Below, one piece after another: positions 59,739 to 64,000 of a stretch of 64,000 nucleotides of DNA. The stretch comes from Lineus longissimus (lineage: Eukaryota; Nemertea; Pilidiophora; Heteronemertea; Lineidae). The first letter of the stretch is position 1; every line of letters begins with the position of its first letter. The translations under genes were made by a program, and so were the position numbers. Where the stretch lies: positions 7,688,001 through 7,752,000 of the forward strand of contig NC_088323.1 in NCBI RefSeq assembly GCF_910592395.1. The letters are read 5' to 3'. The notes under the pieces were generated by a model. That model made no database searches, was not told the origin of the DNA, and worked only from the letters and a program-made list of their open reading frames with translations.

Positions 59739-60640
59739 CGCACCGGCTGCGAAATTTTTTTCTGCAGGATACTTCTGCCATAGTGTACATCTGACAGCCA
59801 ATCAGAATTCAAGGCAAGCACGTGTCTTTGTTGACATCATCTTTCCACATGGCGCAATAATGTCAACAATGCCACGTGTTCTGATAATCTTGGAAAGAAC
59901 AAGTTAGCAAATGGTTAGAGGAGTATATTAGCTAAAATATATTTATTTGCAGTATCTTAACATGTATTTTCATTGTCGTCAATGTCGAGTGGACTGTATT
60001 TATTGGACTTGTCTGTTAAAGGCGCACTGTGCTCGGCAAAATAGCCGAGGTTGAATGTTTATCTGTCAACCGTGTAACTAGTTCTGCTGTATATGCATAG
60101 GTGGCGCCACCATTCAATTTATTTTGTTTGCTTGTCAAAATGTGTTTTATACAATGGCCCTTCAACAATGTTCAAACTACCAAAATAGGCCTGATACCTT
60201 CAACAAACAGCAGACATCGGATACACTGTCCCTTTAATAATTATCAACATTGGCAACACTGTCAGTGTCACTACCCCTTAAAATTTCACAAATCCGTCAA
60301 TGCATGCACTGCAATGTAGCGATCAGATCAGCTGATGCCTCTTTTGTACGCATAATATCATCAATTTTACAATGAATCTGTGCAATTCATTCCTAAACAC
60401 TACGACACAAACCTTGAGTTGAGCATAATTGGGGTCAGACAATGAACTATTGTCACATTCACAGTTGAAGTGGCACTCGGCATGCGACTCGGTATCGTCC
60501 ATTGTATTTGCATTATCATGCATAAATAAACAGTGTGACGTCAAAGATCGCGCCAATTGTGATTGGCTGTCAGATGTACACTGTGGCAGAAGTATCCTGC
60601 AGAAAAAAATTTCGCGCACCGGCTAGTGAGACCATGGAAT
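59739..60640. mobile_element. Foldback element, 0.9 kb
   Basis: The left arm (about 59739-59812) and the inverted right arm (about 60556-60624) share GCAGGATACTTCTGCCA, GTGTACATCTGACAGCCAAT and a T-rich run. The 740-base centre has no clear gene. Confidence 0.65.
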
Positions 60641-61474
60641 GACCGAATTCGTATTTCCCGCGTTTCAACCTTGCGCAACAAGCTTGTGACGTCATTATAT
60701 TGGTCAAATTTCATCACACCCTTCAATCAATTGAAAATCCAGCAAATCGCCAAATCGAACTGACAAGTTGGGGAAACGTTTCACTTGTCAACACTTTCAA
60801 TGACAACTTCGTATTAACTGGTACCCACCGTTGCATGTAGCTCTTATTTCATGAAACAGGTTATTTGCAAAATCTGATATAGTAGGCCTAAGTGAACCCA
60901 ACTAACTTGACACCTGTGTTGTCAGTGAGTGGGCCAAACCATGCAGCAATACTCTAGTCTAGTAGAGAGGCCCTCGCATAGGCGTACACCAGGCGGAGGA
61001 AGCCACTGAAGGCCACAAGAAACAAGCAGCAAACAAAATACCTCATGGTCGCACACCACATTTTGTTCATTTTGCCTATTATATTTAGGTTTGTTTGGGA
61101 CCGCAATAACCGGGAGAGACCGAGTGAAAGGGTCCACTCGGGCAATATTTGGGACGTAGCCTAGTCCCTCTAGATGCATTCGCCGTTGCTGTATTAATCG
61201 GTAAATGGACGATTTCGACGAGGCATAGCCCAAACAAAGACGACAAAATAAATGTGCACTATGAGTCAAGTCAGCTAGGCCTAGGCTAAAGACGAGCCAT
61301 GAGAGCTAGGCTAAGCCGACTGGTTCGAAGTTACTTGTCTTTATTTGTTTCTTATTCAGTGTTGCAGGCTTTTAATGGTATAGGCCTACATCTGTTTATT
61401 CTTCTTTTTCAGACTTTTACTTTATAAAATGGTTGTAACATTTGATTCTTCATCGATGATAACACGTTAAAAAG
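60641..61474. other. Upstream region of TMEM98
   Basis: It presumably contains the 5' UTR and promoter of TMEM98. AGGCCTAGGC words near 61280 and a pyrimidine-rich stretch ending in TTTTTCAG near 61401-61412, which could be a splice acceptor for an untranslated first exon, are visible. There is no other supported gene. Confidence 0.35.
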
Positions 61475-63609
61475 ATGGAAATCGTGGTTGCTGTTGCAAT
61501 AGGTGTCCTGACAACAGTGTTCGTCGGGTCACTGGTTGTACTGATTGTGGTTCTCAAGCACAAATACTGTCGCAAGAAGGACTTGATCAGCGCCATGCAG
61601 CAGGAGACAAGGCCAGATGTTCAGCTTGTTGGGGCGATGGAGGTCGTACCAGATGGCGAGGTGGAGATGGATGATGTTCGTATCACACCGCCTCAGTGGG
61701 AGGAGATATTGAAGGATGAAAACTGGGTTGATGATGCCACGTAAGACATACTACAGTAGAACCTCTCTATTATTTAAGGACTCCCTCGGGACTGACAAGT
61801 GCTGTCCTCAAGTTAAAGGGAACTGAAACCGCCAAGCCAGTTCGTATGACCTCGTTTTCATTTCCCGCGTATCGGGTGATCAGAACGAGGCATGAATGAA
61901 ACATGGCGCACAGCTGTCAATCATTGAGTGGCGTCACTACTATGGAATTTACTAGGAAAACTCATGAATGAAAGATCGATGATTCTCAATAATAACAAAT
62001 TGAACTGCGCGTGCTCGGGCAATGGGGGCGGAGCTACAAATCTGAACTCGAATAGGAAGTTGGAAGTTTGACGTTCTCGTGCAGTGAAAGTCGAAAAGTT
62101 GAATAAATCGCTCGGTGGTTCCAGTTCCCTTTAATAGAGAGGTGTCCTGATTAAAGAGGTCAAATTGAATAGAAACAACCAATTTGGGACCAAAACTAGT
62201 GTCCTTAATAGAGGTTGTCCTTAATAGAGAGGTGTCCGCTAACAGAGGTTCCATTGAACATCTACTTTTATAATCTGGCCTATCTGAGATAAAAAAATGT
62301 AAGGATGCCTTTTTGGATCTGATTTAATTCAGACCTGTTGGCGTTTAGTGTTTAGTACTCCTGGTCATCACTCCATGTTCTTCAGCCGTGCGTTTCTTGT
62401 ATTGTTTTACTAGGGGAATTGTTCCGCACTGCATCGACATTCTCAAGATCTGCCACCTCCTGACCGAGAAGCTGGTCGCCATCACGATGCGCCAGTCCAG
62501 CCAGCTACGCTCACCGGAGACGCTCATCAACATCATTGAGGTGGCCAAGCGCATCAGTCCTCGTGTTGATGACGTGGTTATTTCTATGTACCCACCTATG
62601 GATCCGAAATTACTCGAGGCCAGGTTCGTAAAACGGTCTCTTAGGCTTAAACTCCTGCACTGTCATCACCTTGTCAGTTGTAGTTGCAAGAAAACAAGAT
62701 CTTTGCGCCCAATGGTTTTAAAAATTGCCAAAAAACTAAAAGAAATCAATTTGGGGTTTCCAAACCTTCTGTGCCTGGTCTGACACCTTCGACATGTTAG
62801 TGTAGACCCACCCGCTCCACCCTTAAGATTTAATATTCTTGATTTCTTTCTCTTCAGGTGTACTGCTTTGGTGTTGTCAGTGAGCCACCTTGCCCTGGTC
62901 ACCAAGAATGCTTGCCAACTATCTGGTGTGACTGATTGGATTGATAAATCTCTGGCTGATGTTGAGGGACACTTAAAGGCGAGTTCTACACGAAAGATTT
63001 CCTTCAGACCACATTTCTGACCTGCTATGGTCAAAATGAGGCCTTTTGGGTCAGAGTCATATAGTGAGCTATTTGGATGGGTGACTGCTTAAAATTACCT
63101 TGACGACACCAGGTGGTGACGTAAAGACGAAGCAGTGACAAGACAAAGCGAAGATAAGACAATGTAAACCATAGATATTCCATGGCATCTCGGGAACACA
63201 AGAAGACGAGATGACCGTCTAGACTATCGATGAGACAATCTATGCCGAACACCCTGTCAAGATAACGATGTGAAGTCAACAGACAGTGCCACCACTATCA
63301 GATTATGTTGGAACAAAATTTCCACGCATGCACGTTAAAAGAGTTCATTGGTGTTCCGATTCTTGCTAATGCATCGATTTGTCTTTGCTTTGTTATCTTT
63401 GGGCTACTGACCCCGATCAATATTGCTTGGTAAGTTATTCAGATGAATATTCATCCTCTTCTCGACTATAGCAACTGAACTTTACTTTTCAGTTTCTGCG
63501 GGAAGCTCGTGTGAGACATGATGCAGATGTGTGGACGGCACCATCCTCGGGAGGAGACGGGCAGCAGTCACCCGGTGATAGACAAGATGTCATGGACATC
63601 AGAATGTGA
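61475..63609 (+). CDS. TMEM98: TMEM98 orthologue, complete
   Basis: Four exons, 61475-61740, 62414-62623, 62858-62978 and 63493-63609, give 237 residues, near the vertebrate length of about 226. The N-terminus MEIVVAVAIGVLTTVF leads into a single membrane helix (about residues 5-27) and a KHKYCRKKD stop. Conserved blocks follow: DDVRITPPQWEEIL, ILKICHLLTEKLVAITM, VAKRISPRVDDVV, MYPPMDPKLLEAR, LVLSVSHLALVTKNAC and DWIDKSL. In vertebrates TMEM98 is a small membrane protein that binds the factor MYRF and limits its self-cleavage. The start is AAGATGG. Introns 1 and 2 are GT-AG; intron 3 starts with GC (AAG|GCGAGT). Intron 1 holds nested MITEs. The low-complexity C-terminus differs from vertebrates. 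Confidence 0.95.
61754..62256. mobile_element. Tc1/mariner-like MITE, copy 3, split by another MITE
   Basis: The left end is CAGTAGAACCTCTC after TA at 61752-61753. The right end near 62256 is eroded (GGTTCCATTG). Its inside matches copies 1 and 2 in reverse orientation (GTCCTTAATAGAGAGG). It is interrupted at 61813-62134 and lies in TMEM98 intron 1. Confidence 0.7.
61817..62130. mobile_element. TTAA-flanked MITE (piggyBac-like), nested
   Basis: The ends AGGGAACTGAAACC and GGTTCCAGTTCCCT are inverted copies. TTAA stands at 61813-61816 and 62131-62134, the target duplication of piggyBac elements. The 314-base element has no coding region. Confidence 0.75.
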
Positions 63610-64000
63610 AAATCAATTTCCATTTTAGGCAGTGCAAGTGACCTGCAAAAACAATGTTCTTCATCGAAAACTTTTGTTCTGGAATGATATTTTTGGTGTG
63701 TCCAGGATTTCATTATTCCCAAGCATGTGTCAACGGTTCAAAAGCGTTGGTGCATTCTGCAGAGAAAACGCGGTCGAAATCAAGAGAAAATACATAATTA
63801 GTGCTTCTTAGTTTTATAGCAGTATCTGAGGGGCCTTTCATTTAGTACTTGCCCAACAAGGAAGGGGCATTTGTCAAGATGAGGTCTACTTTGTGTGCAG
63901 GTTCAGGTGTGAGTGTTTTGGGATGAAAATACGACATGAACTTCTTGTTGTCCATAACATGACACTAAGTATGAAAGAGATGAGAAGTTTGTGTTAATAC
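63610..64000. other. Downstream of TMEM98
   Basis: This is the expected 3' UTR and flank. No AATAAA is seen close to the stop. GGGGCCTTTCATTTAGTACTTG near 63831 resembles one arm of the short MITE at 43577-43710, but a partner is not visible. Confidence 0.35.

Overview
This window looks like nuclear DNA from a marine invertebrate animal. The sequence is AT-rich. Genes are split by GT-AG introns, and most of the space is held by interspersed repeats, foldback elements and simple repeats. Three animal genes can be reconstructed exon by exon with matching splice phases: an astacin-type metalloprotease (minus strand, 4962-10401, first exon not found), a complete 12-exon chromatin-reader gene with CW, PWWP and ARID domains (minus strand, 33428-43415, 651 residues) and a complete 4-exon TMEM98 orthologue (plus strand, 61475-63609, 237 residues). 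I cannot fix the phylum. The repeat families (TA-flanked Tc1-like MITEs, repeats rich in AGGTCA half-sites ending in GACGACG and GTGAGCTAAAAA-like tails, and a tRNA-headed SINE) fit a mollusc, another lophotrochozoan or an ambulacrarian.

Layout. 1-2250 is copy A of an old duplicated segment; copy B lies at 11098-17560 and is broken by inserted repeats. Between them are a SINE (3843-4116) and the astacin gene, whose introns carry two foldback elements and one TA-flanked MITE. 17560-27238 holds little beyond a 115-bp tandem duplication, a 515-bp tandem duplication, a small foldback and one unexplained 231-codon ORF. 27239-33035 holds a second TA-flanked MITE, a THAP-domain exon, a converging ORF with a PYMFEP motif, a foldback with a Harbinger-like interior, a duplicated relic of a His-Me (HNH) nuclease-like domain, and a repeat carrying clustered nuclear-receptor half-sites.

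33428-43710 is the CW-PWWP-ARID gene. Its largest intron is filled by a long repeat, and the same short MITE family lies just outside both ends of the gene. 44600-44810 is a possible Harbinger relic.

47377-59260 is a nested retroelement. A full-length, probably young BEL/Pao element (48106-54642, minus strand, 172-bp LTRs that read as identical, 5-bp target duplication ATTAC, one 1838-residue Gag-Pol ORF) sits inside the gag of an older, decayed plus-strand BEL/Pao element. The older element's later part is interrupted or deleted, and a last RT fragment lies at 59021-59260. 56520-60640 is a cluster of foldbacks and an unusual array of TGGACATAAA words. TMEM98 closes the window; its first intron carries a third TA-flanked MITE, which is itself split by a TTAA-flanked MITE.
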